The position numbers and the translations under genes were made by a program. A stretch of DNA of 64,000 bases from positions 64,691,719-64,755,718 of the forward strand of contig OY720348.1 of the NCBI GenBank assembly GCA_963082975.1. The letters run 5' to 3'. This document shows positions 11,131 through 24,245 of the stretch, piece by piece (position 1 is the stretch's first letter; each line of letters opens with the position of its first letter). The notes under the pieces are model-generated. The model was not told the DNA's origin. It saw only the letters and a program-made list of their open reading frames with translations, and ran no database searches. This DNA comes from Labia minor. Taxonomy: Eukaryota > Arthropoda > Insecta > Dermaptera > Spongiphoridae.

Positions 11131-12760
11131 ATAAGTTAAGATAATATAAAGAGAGAATAAAAAATACTTTCAACAAGCCTTATTATTAGAAAGTAGATTG
11201 AATTATCGAAAGATCATAAATCTTCTTCTTTGGAATTTAATGAGATATAAATCATTGATTTCAAAAAATAAATTATTCACATCTTAATAGAAATAATTGT
11301 TAATATATAAATTTAATTGCACATGATCTTAATGAATCTCACACCAAAATTATCAAAAGATCAAAAATGTATAAATTTTAATTGATTTGTAGATTTATTA
11401 TTATTTTATTTTTTTCAATTAATAAAAAACTATAATTACACAGAAAATATTTTATACTATTAATCTTGCTCTATTTCACATTATATACATATATTCATTG
11501 CTAATGCTGTTAAAAATAACAAATTAATTCAATTTAAACTAATTACTAATTACAAATTAATTTAAGTTATTTAATCTATGGGCATTTTAGATAAAATCGT
11601 TATTAGACTCATCAAGTGGAATTTAAATGAATTTATATTATTATTAACATTCTTTAAATGAAATTTCTAATAAATTCCATTGATAAATTACATCTGAATA
11701 TTCCAAAAAGTAATGTATTTATATTTATAAATAAATAATTAAATTGCTTAAGGTTAAGTCAAGAAGAATATAATTGTTCTAATTTTATTGTTTATTTGTT
11801 GTTGGAATTTTAGTAATGAATATATTTTAATTGTTGAATAAAAATTGAGCGATATTCAAATGTTTGTTTTATTTTCGGTGAAAGATTTTGTCAGATATAT
11901 ATGAACAATTGTAATTGAAAACAATCTTGAAAGTAGGAAAGTTGGTTGGTTTTAATAAAGCAAAGTTTTTTTTTTAATCACAATGAATGGAACATAAAAT
12001 GTACGATAAAGAAATTGTCCATCGGGAAAATTTCCGGTTTCAGCATCCCAAAAAAATGGTGCAACGAAATTCAAGTATGTAATCTGTTTAAAATCCACGT
12101 CGTTTAGCAATCCGATAAAAGAGAATGGTAAATAAATGTGATTTCGTCCAAATGTTTGCTCAGTTCTCCCATGATTACATCTTGGCCTTGTTTAGTAGCT
12201 GTCGACTTCCGGGAACCATCGGCCACGTAATCTTCCACGAGAAAAGCCCTATATCAAACGGTTGCCCTGTTTTTTTGTTTCCCTCTACCTATTCAATTGT
12301 GTGCATTAACATGATTTCTTTAACTTGAACTAATTAAAAATGGCACCATTTTGCACTCTTCAAAATTCCATGTCATCCTTTTCCTTTTTTTTCTTCCTCA
12401 CATCCAGATAATGTCCCGTCATTTCTCCCATTAAAGTCAAGTGCCACGTTCAAATTTATGATTCCGGTGATCTTGTAATTTAGTATTATAGTAAATGAAA
12501 GTTGTCATAGCTGTTATTTTTTTCTTTTTTTTTTTCTTTAATATAACTATTATTAAACGAGTCACTACTTTCATTTTAGGGGAACTCATAAAGAAAAATG
12601 GTTATGATTATAAATATAATCATTAAAAAAAAAATTATTGTTTTCAATATATAATTATTTATTTCAATCAATTTTTATATTTGTATATTCAACTTACTTA
12701 AAAAAAACACTCAAAAGACAGAAAAATTGACATGTTTTAAATATAATAACTCATTTTAGA
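11131..12760. other. Intergenic; GC-richer patch at 11990-12450
   Basis: Mostly AT-rich. From 11990 to 12450 composition rises and lacks repeats seen elsewhere in the window. A 67-codon frame (12125-12328) has no recognised motif. It could be a conserved non-coding or exon-bearing segment; I cannot decide. Confidence 0.3.
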
Positions 12761-13402
12761 GTACAAATAATAAATGGAAAGCTTATGATTAGGAAAAAAA
12801 AATTTTAGGTTAGAAAAAAAAAACATAACCTTAAAACTGGTTCCTCTATTTTGATCTCATAAAAATTAATTTAACTTTTAAAAAAATCTATTTACTTTTT
12901 ACGTACATATCATATAATAAAAAAAGAATTATTATTATTAATATAATCATATTATTATTATTATTATTAGATTTTTAAAAATTCAAATATTTAATTTCAA
13001 TTGTTACATATTTCCTAATACATACAATTAATTATCGGTTTTTTTTTAATTCCTACTATTAGTTCACACTTATATATATATATATATACTTATTTAAATA
13101 AATAATAATCATTAAGTATATAAGTACGAATAATATAAGTATATATATACATATATATACATATATACATATTTCCTAATACATACAATTAATTAATAAT
13201 GATAATATTAATAATAATAATAATAATAATAATTCTCTTTTTATTATATGATATTAACATAAAAAGTAAATAGATTTTTTTAAAAGTTAAATTAATTTTC
13301 ATAACATCAAAATAGAGGAACCAGTTTTAAGGTTATGTTTTTTTTTTCTCAAACCTAAAAATTTTTTCCCCTAATCATAAGCTTTCCATTTATTATTTGT
13401 AC
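12761..13402. mobile_element. Large foldback element, ~205-bp arms
   Basis: Left arm 12761-12967 (GTACAAATAATAAATGGAAA, GCTTATGATTAGG, AACCTTAAAACTGGTTCCTC) is inverted at 13190-13402 (GAGGAACCAGTTTTAAGGTT, CTAATCATAAGC, TTTCCATTTATTATTTGTAC). The loop has a TTTCCTAATACATACAATTA direct repeat at 13010 and 13171 plus (TA)n. Confidence 0.85.
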
Positions 13403-14157
13403 TTTTATAAATTTTCAATCATTAAAAAAATAGTTTTTGTTCATTCACTCAATTTTAAATACATTTTTTTTTAAATTTGTAGAAAATGACTCTTGAGGTT
13501 AATACAGTTTTTCATATATTAACCATTAATTCCATTTAATTAATTAATTTTAGTTTTCTATGGGAGAGAAAAAAAAGATTATCTTATATAAGAAATTAGC
13601 AGGATATAAAAATGTGTTTTGCAATGGCTGCAGCTGGTAGGCTTAAAAAATACATGTGTTTGGATCGAAGGAAATTTTATTTATTTTTTTTTTTTATTTT
13701 TAAATAATTTTTAATACTTTAAATCGAGTCTCTTATCAGTTTTAAATAAAAATCGACTTTATTTTTTTATATTACTTGTTTAAAATAAAATCTTAAGTGA
13801 AAGTGAAAATTTTTTTCTTAACCTACTCATCAAAAATGAATTGAAACTAAATTAATGTTTCTATAAATAATGACTATTAATGGGAAAATAAGAATTTATT
13901 AGTTCGTGAGCAAAATGAGAAAGGTTATTTATTTAATGTTTTGTATCTTACGACTTAAAGAATGTTTATTAATACCCACTGGTATTGTATTAAAAATTAA
14001 ATTAAGGATCATTTTTATTAAATTTATCCAAAATTTTCTTTAAAATGCTATTTCATAGGGATTCAATCAATTTAATATCACATTCTAAATTAATAATCAT
14101 TTTAAAATTCATTACAAAATTTAAAAGAATAGGTGAATTATTTCGAAAATTATTTAT
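13403..14157. other. AT-rich spacer, nothing recognised
   Basis: No element or gene identified. Confidence 0.4.
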
Positions 14158-14775
14158 TTATTCATCAATATCCAGTTTGTCACCTTGAAAATAATTCTCC
14201 TCAGATATAATGCACTTATGCCAGCGCTTCTTCCAATCTTCGAAGCACTTCTTAAATGCGCTTTACGGTATGGCCATCAGCTCGTTCTCCGATTCCGACT
14301 TTATCTCTTCAATTGTGGCAAAACGCTTTCCCTTCATTGGTCTCTTCAGTTTTAGGAATAGGAAAAAGTCGCAGGGGGCCAAATCTGGTGAATACGGTGG
14401 TTGGGGCATGATAACGGTGTTGTTTTTGAACAAAAAAATCACGAACACGCAATGATGTGTGAGCTGGTGCATTATCGTGATGCAGAATCCATAATTTGTT
14501 TTTCCACAATTGTAATCGTTTGAGTCGTATAACTTCACGCAAACGTTGCATAATTTCCTTGTAGTATTCCTTATTTTATTTTTTTAAGTAAAAAATCGAA
14601 GATCACACAAAACGTAACTAACGTTTTCAGTTGCCAAAAACAAACTACTAATCGAAAATGGCTGATAATGTCAAGATATGAGAAACATATGTGTACCAAC
14701 ACAAACAAAAATGTCGATAATCGAATGTACGCAGCCCGAGAAAATTCGAAATTCACATTAGAACAGACCTCGTAT
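14158..14775 (-). pseudogene. mariner element with decayed transposase C-terminal half
   Basis: Minus strand from about 14574 reads KEYYKEIMQRLREVIRLKR, WILHHDNAPAHTS (second catalytic Asp in HHDN), VRDFFVQ, then a frameshift in an A-run near 14432, PQPPYSPDLAPCDFFLF (third Asp), LKRPMKGKRFATIEEI, an in-frame stop near 14262, then CFEDWKKRWHKCI and LDIDE with a terminal stop at 14158-14160. TACGAGGTCTGTTC at the outer end (to about 14775) looks like the mariner terminal repeat with TA. The N-terminal coding half is missing. Inactive. Confidence 0.9.
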
Positions 14776-14782
14776 ATATTAT

Positions 14783-14882
14783 TAAAGGGTTTTTATTTTA
14801 TTAATGCACCACATATTTTTGTAATTTATTTATTTAGTTAAATAAATGTAAATGTATGTATTAATGTAATAAAAATCCCTAA
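14783..14882. mobile_element. F3 MITE, internally deleted
   Basis: TTAAAGGGTTTTTATTTTAT and GTAATAAAAATCCCTAATAA are the inverted F3 ends, about 100 bp apart. The GTTTCGA centre is lost. Directly abuts the mariner relic. Confidence 0.75.
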
Positions 14883-14912
14883 TAATTAATTATAAAAACC
14901 ACAAAAGTTTTA

Positions 14913-14946
<34 letters not shown>

Positions 14947-15587
14947 TTGTAGAAAAAACAAAAATCATTATTCTATATAATACCTTTATCTTGTAAAATT
15001 CACAAACGAATTAACTTTATTTTTAATTTCATTAAAAAAATTTTCTTTAATAATAATTATTATTTCCTAAAAAGATTAAATAAATAATCCTCCTTGTCAC
15101 TAGTTTCTCCTCTTTATATTGTTATATACCTATAAAGAACTCACAAAAGGCTATTTATTATTGAAATTCTATGTAGATTTATTTATTTATTCTAATAAAA
15201 TTCAGTTTATTACTTTGAAGGAGCCGTAAATATTGGATGTAATTAATAAATAAAAAAACTCAATATATAGGTGTATATATATATATATATAAACGGTATT
15301 AATGAATGTATCTAGGCCAAGGTTGGGACAAAAGCTGTGCGGGTGAATGAGTGACATAATCTCCTTAATGATCGATTGGTAATTTCTTAAATTTTAAAAG
15401 TGAAAGAGCAAAAAAAAAAAAAAAATTCAGGTATTTTAATTGTCTAGTGATGAATGGTTTGGATAACAAGCGATACATCTGTATATATCCATCTAATCGC
15501 CCAGGGCATATCATTTTTCAATCGATAGAATGAGAATATATATATATCTTCATCGAGAAATGTCGATCTAGGCAAAAAAAAAATAAG
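14883..15587. other. AT-rich spacer, nothing recognised
   Basis: Several (TA)n runs; no element or gene identified. Confidence 0.4.
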
Positions 15588-16160
15588 CTGGAGTGTCTCC
15601 ACTCGATTATCTCGCAAATTTGAATTGGATTAAATAACATATATTATATTTAAATTAAATTTAATTAATTATAAATTATAAATTAAAATTAATAAATAAT
15701 ATTTATTAAAACAGCGCATGTTTGGCTCTTTGTTGATCACCACGTCACGTGTTGGCGCGTGAGATTTGCAGTGTAAAAAAATTAATTCTGGTACTTTCAG
15801 GGATTCAATCAAGCTGAAATTCTATATAAAGCAGTTTTATACAATTTTTAATCATGTGAAAAATTTTCAAACATATATCTTTATTTTTACGGTCACTTTA
15901 GATGACAAAAAATCAAAACGTTGTAGGTAATGACCCTCTTCCGGTTAACCTACATTTCTCAAAAGTTGATAGAAAACTACGAATTTTGAATAATTCCCGT
16001 AAACCAAATTTCATTATTCTAGCTCAAACTTTTTTTGCGTAATCTTGTCTACATACATACACACACATTTTTCTCAACCTTAGTGAAAATGATTCAGGAA
16101 CCTTCAAAACGTATAAAAACATCAAAATCTCAACATCGAAAATTTTCTGGCGAGATAGTA
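15588..16160 (+). repeat. R1 repeat copy
   Basis: Starts CTGGAGTGTCTCCACTCGAT and ends TTTTCTGGCGAGATAGT; the 3' hairpin has lost its left arm. CATACATACACACACA lies at the usual microsatellite site. Confidence 0.9.
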
Positions 16161-17156
16161 AATATATAAATATAAATAATAATTAATTTATTCAATGAAT
16201 TTCAAATTTTATATAATTGAATGGAATATGAAATTACATAAATGAAAATAAATCTTTTTTTATATATATATTTCGGACTACTGATCTACTTATAAGTAGT
16301 TACACTAAAAACAATTCCAAAGTAAAATTTATCTTCCTTATCCATGAATATAAATTTCTAAAATTAATTATTTAAATTGGAACGATTTGAAATATTTTTT
16401 TCTTTTTTCTTAACTTTTGAATTTTAATATAATATTTTTTTTTAATTATGGGTTTAAATAGATTTTCTATTTTTATTTTTTTTTTTTTTTTTTATCGAGA
16501 TGAATTTTCATTAAATTCTTTGTTATTTTGAAAAACATTACACTTTCTAATAGACTTGTTTAATTAAATGTTACAAGTGATTGTACTTAACAATATTTTC
16601 ATGAATAGTATTCATTATTACTATATTTTCTTTTTTTTTTAATAGAAAGGGAAAATTGCAAATAATAATAATAATAATAACAACGATTTATTTGAATTAT
16701 AGAGAAAATGGTAGATACATGTTGTTGTTTTTTTGTCTAATATCAAATTTTTATAATTGTAGTGGGAGAATGCAATTTAAGAGAATAGTTGTTAAAAATT
16801 AAAATAAATGGTAGGCAAAATTAGCTGGGCTTCGATTTGGCTGAAATGAAATTGACTTTTTGTTCCTCGGCCTTTCTTTAAAAACATAGTATTCTTTTAG
16901 CTTTCTCAGCACGGATTTAGAATACTAGGCTTGAAATAATTGCAGAGTATCTAAAAAGGATTCAGTTGTTCAAGGAAGCATAGAAAGAATCATAAAAAAA
17001 TGTTTTTGTTTTGGAAAAAATTAAACTGTTAAATTCTTTAAAATAAAAAAAAAATGCAACAAATACAAATTCATACATTTGGATTGGATTATTTTCTATT
17101 ATTTTTTTTTTTTTTTTTTTTGTAAGAAATATTGTATATTTACCATATTTTAATAA
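16161..17156. other. Intergenic, T-rich
   Basis: Long T runs, (ATA)n near 16665. A lone TGGTAGGCAA at 16810 is the end motif of family G6 without a readable partner. Confidence 0.4.
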
Positions 17157-17164
17157 TTCTGACC

Positions 17165-17270
17165 CAGTGATGTATTGGTAAAATAAGAAGGAAGGGAACG
17201 CATAGTGGGAGGTTCTGAAAAAAGGTAAGGGAACGTCGAACCCTCGCGTTCCCTTCCCAATACACCACTG
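17165..17270. mobile_element. 106-bp hAT-type micro-MITE with perfect target duplication
   Basis: Ends CAGTGATGTATTGG and CCAATACACCACTG are inverted; AAGGGAACG is also inverted inside. The 8 bp on each side, TTCTGACC at 17157-17164 and 17271-17278, are identical. CAG ends plus 8-bp duplication indicate hAT mobilisation. Confidence 0.92.
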
Positions 17271-17278
17271 TTCTGACC

Positions 17279-19129
17279 CTATCTGAGGTCACTTATGCCA
17301 TATATTCAGTAGGGTTTATTATTATTATTAATAATGATAATATTTAATTATTTTTATTATTATTGTTGTCAACATTTCTTATACTTTGCTATCTATCATT
17401 ATTTAATAATATTCCTTAGAGATATTTAAATAATAAAGTGGAGGATGAATATTAAAAATGTTTACCACAAAAATGCCGTTGAAAATTAGTTTTACGTAAT
17501 TTGAGATGGGTTTCGAAAGTTTTGATATAATGAGGGCATCTTGAGCCATAATCTTGTTGAATTAATAAAGTCTGGCCGGGGGCAATAGGGAGACTGCACC
17601 CCCAATTAAGAAAAAAAAAATAAATAAAAATAAAATTGCAATCTTTCTTTCATGGGATGTTCTAATTTCAAAAGCCGCGCCTAAAATTTATCATGAAACA
17701 GGTTTGTTTCAAAACGTTTTGCTGTTGACATGCAAATATTATGCAATATACATCTAAGATATAATCTTAAATGGCCCAATGTTACTTACCATCACTTAGT
17801 TATGTACAATAGTGAAAATTTCTTTTTTTTTAATATGTATCTTTGCCCATTATTAATGAAGTTAAGTTGTGTTTTGTTTTTTCTTGTTACTTTTGTAAAA
17901 TTTCAATATTTTATTTTTCTAATAAGATAAAATAAATAAAATTATAGTTTATAATTAATAATTTAAATGATGAATATATAAATATTCAAAAAAAAAAAAA
18001 TTATTACATAATTAAGTTAATTGAGGTTATGATTCAATTCTGATTTGATTATTTAATAATTAATAAAATCTTAATCAATAAATATAAAAATAAATATTGT
18101 AGCTGAAATTATTAAAAAAAAAACAGAATTACGTTAAGAGATTTGATTATAAAGTTTTTTATATATTGATTAATAAAATAAATAATTTGTAATAAGAAAA
18201 ATATTTTTCTACCTCTCTTAAAATTCAAATTCAGTTAATTATTAATTTATTAAATTATTATTAATTAAATACTTATTAGTACTTTTATTAAACTCTTCTA
18301 AAATTCTATATATACTTACTTATTACATGCTTAATCAATGTTTTTATTAGATTTTTTTTTTTTTTTTGTATTAAAAATAAAACAAACAACGTTAAATTCA
18401 TTAATTATATTTTTATGTCTTCTTTTAGTTTCTTTGTTTTAAAAAAAATTCCCTAAAATCAAATAAATAATCAATTGAAATTTATTATTCTTACTTACTC
18501 AAGAAAAATATGTTTTACATTTATATCCAAATGTAAAACAATATTGCATATAAAATGGATATTGGATTTGGATTATACATCAATTCAAGTAGATTAGATC
18601 TTTTATTATCCTAAGTGAACAAATCAATTTGAGAAAACAATAGTTAACAAACTACTTATCAAACCAAATTGAAATCCAACCCATGGATTCAAACAACTGA
18701 AGATATTAGAAAACTTAAAAATACAAATCAAATACATTTTATTAATATTACTTTCACATAATTTCGTGCTGAAAATATCTGATTTCAGATAATATGTAAA
18801 ACATCTCGAGATTATACTGTCACTTCCTCCTTTCTCTCTCCACCTCTCCTCCTCTACCCATTCTTCACACCTTTTTTTAAAAGATTCCTTATTATTATGT
18901 TTTAAATTGACCAGAATTTGCTAGATCACATTTGAACATTAATTTTGAAAGAAATATAATTATAAAGATGTGTGAAAATATATATATATATATATATATT
19001 CATCCCTAAATATTAATAAAAATAAGAATGAAATTCATACTAAAATTATTTACTTATTTTCTATAATTGATGATCGGTCATTAAAAAAAATTATTCCTTG
19101 TGAAGTATGAATATTTAAGATTAAGAATA
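17279..19129. other. Intergenic, nothing recognised
   Basis: Very AT-rich with a pyrimidine-rich patch at 18820-18875. A 66-codon frame at 17730-17930 is low-complexity. No gene supported. Confidence 0.4.
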
Positions 19130-19795
19130 TTATTAAATAAACGACCAAATATATGATACAATTTCAAATAATTTAAAAGAACATACATTTAAAAAAAAAT
19201 GGTCATTAAACATACAACCCTTAAAAGTACGTATTAATGCACTGAAAGACAGAAAAGTATGGCCTGTGGATATAACATAATATAGTGATTCTCAACCACT
19301 GTGCCGCGGCACTTTAGTGTGCCGCGAGATTATGAGGTTCTTCAACATTTCCGGTTTTCTAAAATTTCTCATTATGGTTGTAAAAAAAAAAGGTAAACCG
19401 TTTTGGGATAACTTTTTTTTCAATATGGTAAACTTTTACACTTATCTTTTTCTTTGTGTGCCGTCAAATTTTTAAACCGTTAAAAGTGTGCCGCGGTAAA
19501 AAAAAGGTTGAGAATCACTGTTAAAATATATATTTTTAATTTTATTTTATTTATATACTTAATATTTTGTATTTAAGGAAGCGCTGACGACTGTTTTTAT
19601 TATTAAAATTCCTATTTTAAATTGGGGAAAAACTAACAAAGATAATTTTTTTCCGAGGCTGAAACCAATACAGATTGATTTTTTTTTATCAATATTAACT
19701 ATGATGTGAATTCCAAAAAATATTTTTAGAGCGGTTTAATAACTCAAAAATACAAATATATATATATAATTATTGCTAGTTTAATTAGATAAGAC
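19130..19795 (+). repeat. R2 repeat copy interrupted by hAT-like MITE
   Basis: ACGTATTAATGCACTGAAAG and GTGGATATAACATAATATAG match the R2 copy at 35.05 kb, which reads through without the 240-bp insert found here. Resumes at TTTTAATTTTATTTTATTTA and ends with AACCAATACAGATTGATTTT and TGCTAGTTT. Confidence 0.8.
19281..19520. mobile_element. hAT-like MITE nested in R2
   Basis: AGTGATTCTCAACC and GGTTGAGAATCACT invert; inner TGCCGCGGCAC and GTGTGCCGCGG blocks. Same family as 5099-5277. Its absence from the R2 copy at 35.1 kb shows it arrived after R2. Confidence 0.85.
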
Positions 19796-20625
19796 ATGTA
19801 CGAGTATATCTTAAGTAAACAATATATTTATATACTTATTACTCAATTTTATATAAAAGCTTCTGATTAATTATGAGAAAATCTTTTGAAATATTTATTG
19901 AATGAAAATCATGATTTTTCTATTCTTCATTAAATATATAAATATATATATATATATATACTTCTCTTAGTTATAAATATAGTAACTATTGCATCATCAC
20001 TTTTCCTTTCCTACGATTTATTCCAATATATTATAATAAATTATAAATAAAAATAGTGATTTATAAGATTATTAAGATTACATAACTGATTGTAACTAAC
20101 CTCTATCTATTATGGAAATCATTGTCGTGCAATTTATTTTAATTTATATTAATATTCATAGTAAATTTTAAAATCTCCTTCTCTCTATATATATACCTAT
20201 ATACCTAAATTACATAATTTTATTGTTGTTCGATTTATTTAAATATATTATTATACTTAAATGCATTTAAAAGTATATTATATTACTATAGATATTAGAA
20301 TTACAATTAGTTTATATATATGTATAATGTAAGTGTAATAAAATAATTTATCGATTAGTCAAATTACATAATGGCCCATAATATCGTAGTCAACTTCTGT
20401 AAGTATCAGTAGTAATTTGTTGTATTATTTTACAACAGATCATATAAATACTAGTAAAAAAAATTATTTAAAATTCAATTTATTCAAATATATAAGTATA
20501 ATATTTTTTATATTTTAATTATTACTCAAAATCAAAAATATAGATTTTTTTATCTTAAATCATAATTATTTATTAATTATTTTATTTTATATTTTTTAAT
20601 CTTTTTAACATTTTTAATATTTAGC
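19796..20625. other. AT-rich spacer, nothing recognised
   Basis: No element or gene identified. Confidence 0.4.
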
Positions 20626-21216
20626 CAGCAATCATGAAAATTTTCGATGTCAAGATTTTGATGTTTTTATACGTTTTGAAGGTCCCTGAGTCATTTTCAC
20701 TAAAGTTGTGAAAAATGCCTGTTTGTATGTGTGTAGGTGTATGTATGAATGTATGTATGTAGACAAGATTACGCAAAAACGGTTTGAGCTAGAATAATGA
20801 AATTTTTCTACGGGCATTATTGAAAATTCGTAGTTTTTTATCAACTTTTGAGAAATGTAGCTCAACTTCCTCAGCTTCCTTTAAAATGACCGTAAACATA
20901 TAGTTGATAGTTTTTCACATGATTACAAATTGTATAAAACTGCTATATATAGAATTTTAGCTTGATTGAATCGCTGAAAGTACCGGAATTAATTTTTTAA
21001 CACTGCAAATCACGCGCTAGCACGTGACGTGGTGCCATCAACAAAGAGCCAAACACAAATAAATTTATAGATTAATTTTAATATATATATTTTATAATTA
21101 TAATGGTTTAATAAATTTTATTGATTAATTTTAATTTATAATTAATTAAATTTAATTTGAATATATAATATATGTTATTTAATCTGATTCAAATTGCGAG
21201 ATAATCGAGTCCAGCT
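20626..21216 (-). repeat. R1 repeat copy, both tips damaged
   Basis: Contains AGATTTTGATGTTTTTATAC, a (GTAT)n microsatellite at 20727-20760, and ends GCGAGATAATCGAGTCCAGC. The hairpin terminus is missing and the GAGTG...CACTC tip is partly deleted. The minus-strand frame inside is a repeat shadow. Confidence 0.88.
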
Positions 21217-21639
21217 TATTTTTTAAATATACATAAAGTTTGTAGTACAAATGATAGTTGGAAATATTTATTTATATATATATAATCTTATTAATCATTT
21301 ATGTTTATAGTTAAAATACATTTTTTTTAAATGTCAATATTTTACTGAAAGTGTTTATTTTTTCTGAATAGTTGACTCAACAAAAGTTAAAATTTACTTT
21401 GAATTATTTATAGTTGGTAGCCTCTTACCTACTTCTAAGAATTAATCTAGGATTGTTTAATTAATATATTCAGGTGTATTTATTTATTTTACTCTAGATA
21501 TAACGTTTTATTTTATATTTTTTATCAGTTTACAATAACAAAAGAGAATCGATTAAATATAATAAAATTAAACAAAATATAATTTATTTGCTTATTAAAT
21601 TTATAAAATTTGTCTATATTATTTTTATTTCAAAATTTC

Positions 21640-22090
21640 AATATATATACCTCCGTACCAGACCGTTTTCAACCTTTAATCGCGGCCCAGTTTTCAATAA
21701 TATTTTTAATACGCCCTCCCCCCCCCATCCAAAATATATGCAATAATTAGTATATTAAGTATTATGGATTCTATTTTTAAATTAATTTTTAATAACTGCA
21801 AAAACAAACTTTTTTTATGTGTATGTGTGCATATCTTTCAGTCTTTTAATATAATATATATTTTATCTATATATTATATAGCGTGATCTATTTTATTGGG
21901 GGGGGGGGGCAGGAGGGTTTCCCTCGGAAAAATTTTTTACAAAATAAATTATTTATTCATAACGTTTAGGTTATACTTATACATATTTTTTTTACTTTTG
22001 GGTTCTCAGTTACAAAACAAATCACTTTTAAATTTAATTTAATGTTTGGGAGGCACGTGTCCCCCCCCCCCGGCCCGACGCCACTGTATA
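21640..22090. repeat. Possible hAT-like fragments with G/C homopolymers
   Basis: G-run at 21898-21909 and C-run at 22061-22070 followed by GGCCCGACGCCACTG, whose complement CAGTGGCGTCGGGCC resembles hAT-type ends. A CCC-rich stretch also lies at 21715. I cannot pair both ends confidently. Confidence 0.35.
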
Positions 22091-22526
22091 TATTTATTGT
22101 ATTATAAAAAAAGTTAAGTTTATAAAATGCATCATTTCTCTAACTTAAAGATTTCTTTCCATTTCATTATACACCATTCGCCCAATTATAATAAAAAATT
22201 GTATAATAAAATTAAGTCCAGGAATATTCTATTCCATTATAATATAGTATAATAGAAATTATTATTATTATAAATCCTCTATTGTATAATAGGTTGACAT
22301 TTTCAAGATTATATAAAGGCATAAATATATATATATATATATATACAAATTTAACTTATAATATAAATTTTATATTAATATATGCAAAGAAATAATATTT
22401 TAATTTTTTCAATTATAATTGTTCATTTGTATTATTATGTTGCTAATGTCATAACCTTTTTTTGTTTATTTGAAAAAAGAAAAATTAATATCATATTAAA
22501 AAAAATATTATATTAATTATATTAAA

Positions 22527-22700
22527 AATATACTTGGATTATTACGATTTATACTATTAACACACTTGTTGAATATTATTTATCATTAATTGAAAGGAAT
22601 ATTTAGAAATATATATATATATATATATATAAATATATATGTTCCTTCTTTTTCATATCAAACGTGAAATTAAATAAATAAATAAATCAAGAACAACTTG
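22527..22700 (-). repeat. Dispersed repeat, inverse of 7850-8015
   Basis: TACTTGGATTATTACGATTT, TAACACACTTGTTGAATATT and TCAAGAACAACTTGTTTAC are the complement of the copy at 7.85 kb, with an expanded (AT)n. Confidence 0.75.
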
Positions 22701-23146
22701 TTTACAATTTTTTTTCAATAATTTTATATAACATTTATTAAAATGCAAATGAAACACCATTTTTTTTTCTTTTATTAATTTATTTCAATCCATTTTATTT
22801 TATTTATCATAAGTTATTATTTTTATGTTGCTAACTTCAAGAGTATTTTTTTATTTTTTTTTAAATCTTTTATCAAAGTTTTAAAAATAATAACAACATA
22901 ATTGACATTTATATAAATACTATAATATAATATAATATATTAATAATGATATTTTCATAATAATAATAATAATAGTATCCATATAATAAGTCTATGTATT
23001 ATGCTTTCCAAAATCAACTAGTATTATTGTTATGTTTTGATTTTTTGTAACACCTGATTTTAATTACTTTAATTACTTTAATTAAGAAACAACAATTAAT
23101 ATGATTATTTCTTTTCAATGATACCTCAACAGATCGATGCTTAGCC

Positions 23147-23183
<37 letters not shown>

Positions 23184-23647
23184 TTTTTATTAAACCAACC
23201 CGGAATTCATTTTGGGACGTAATATGATTCTGAAATCGACACTAGTTGTCATTGAAAATGAGGGCAGCAAATTATTTTGAATGGAAATAATAGTGACTGC
23301 CTCAGGGGAAGCGTGCAGCCTTCCTTTCAGCTACCTGTCACGAATTGTCTAAACCAGACAACGTCAATATTGAGACAGATAAATATTTATTTGGAAGTTA
23401 ATCCATTCTATTATTAATTGCAAGACGGTGTTAACGGATTGTTTTGGAAAATCATTATATATGGATAAGCAAGGCTTTGAAATGAAGCTTAATCCATCAA
23501 GTGTCATTTTATCTTTATTATATATCAGTAATATGATATTTTATTTTATTTACACTCAGTATATAAAGAAATATTATAATAATATGATAATTAATAATTT
23601 TTCAAAAAAAAACAACATATCTTATCTTATTATACTAACAAAAATTG
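22701..23647. other. Intergenic; modest GC rise at 23190-23400
   Basis: After (AT)n at 23151, the stretch 23200-23400 is less AT-rich and unique within the window, but shows no long frame or known motif. A 119-codon frame (23428-23787) is AT-driven and runs into the MITE that follows. Confidence 0.4.
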
Positions 23648-23906
23648 TATATAGGGTAAAGCATACAGTCGTTGGTCCCCTTAAGCAATTCCTAGCAGTC
23701 TTTAATTCATATCTGGGCAAATTGCGGAACAATCTGTGTCAAATTAGGTTTGGAGAACATAGATACTATGTGCATTTTGATGAATAAAAAAACAATCATT
23801 TTCTCATGACATTTTCAATAAGCACGCAAAAATCCTAAAAATATACAGTTATTGGCTCCCTGTTATAGTGATGGGGGGCCAATGACTGTATACTTTACCC
23901 TATATA
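23648..23906. mobile_element. MITE with ~25-bp inverted ends
   Basis: TATATAGGGTAAAGCATACA followed by GTCGTTGG, and CCAATGACTGTATACTTTAC followed by CCTATATA, invert with few mismatches. TA-rich flanks suggest a Tc1/mariner-type target. An internal ATACAGTTATTGGCTCCC repeats the end motif. Confidence 0.8.
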
Positions 23907-23929
23907 CGGGTAATAGCAATAGATAATTT

Positions 23930-24245
23930 TTATAAAAAAAGTCGATCTGTATTGGTTTCAGCCTCAGGAAAAACCATCTTTGTTAGTTTTTTCTTAATTT
24001 AAAATAGGAATTTTAATAATAAAAAATGGACGCTGGGCAAGCGCTTCTTTAAATACAAAATATTATAAATAAATTAAAATTAAAAATATTTATTTTAATA
24101 ATATTTTGTAATCAAATTATGAAATATATATATATTATGTTATATTGACAGGTCTTACATTTTTGTCTTTTAGTGTATTAATACATACGTTTAAGGGAGT
24201 GGTTTAAAGTACCGAGTGGCGGCTCGGTGTGTATCAGGTACTATA
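23930..24245 (-). repeat. R2 repeat copy, minus orientation
   Basis: AAGTCGATCTGTATTGGTTT at one end and ATCAGGTACTA at the other are the reversed R2 core and GTACCTG start. ATTAATACATACGTTTAAGG is the reversed ACGTACGTATTAAT block. Confidence 0.75.

Noticed and set aside
14210..14455. Plus-strand open frame of 81 codons
   Set aside because: Antisense of the mariner transposase relic, which is clearly recognisable on the minus strand.
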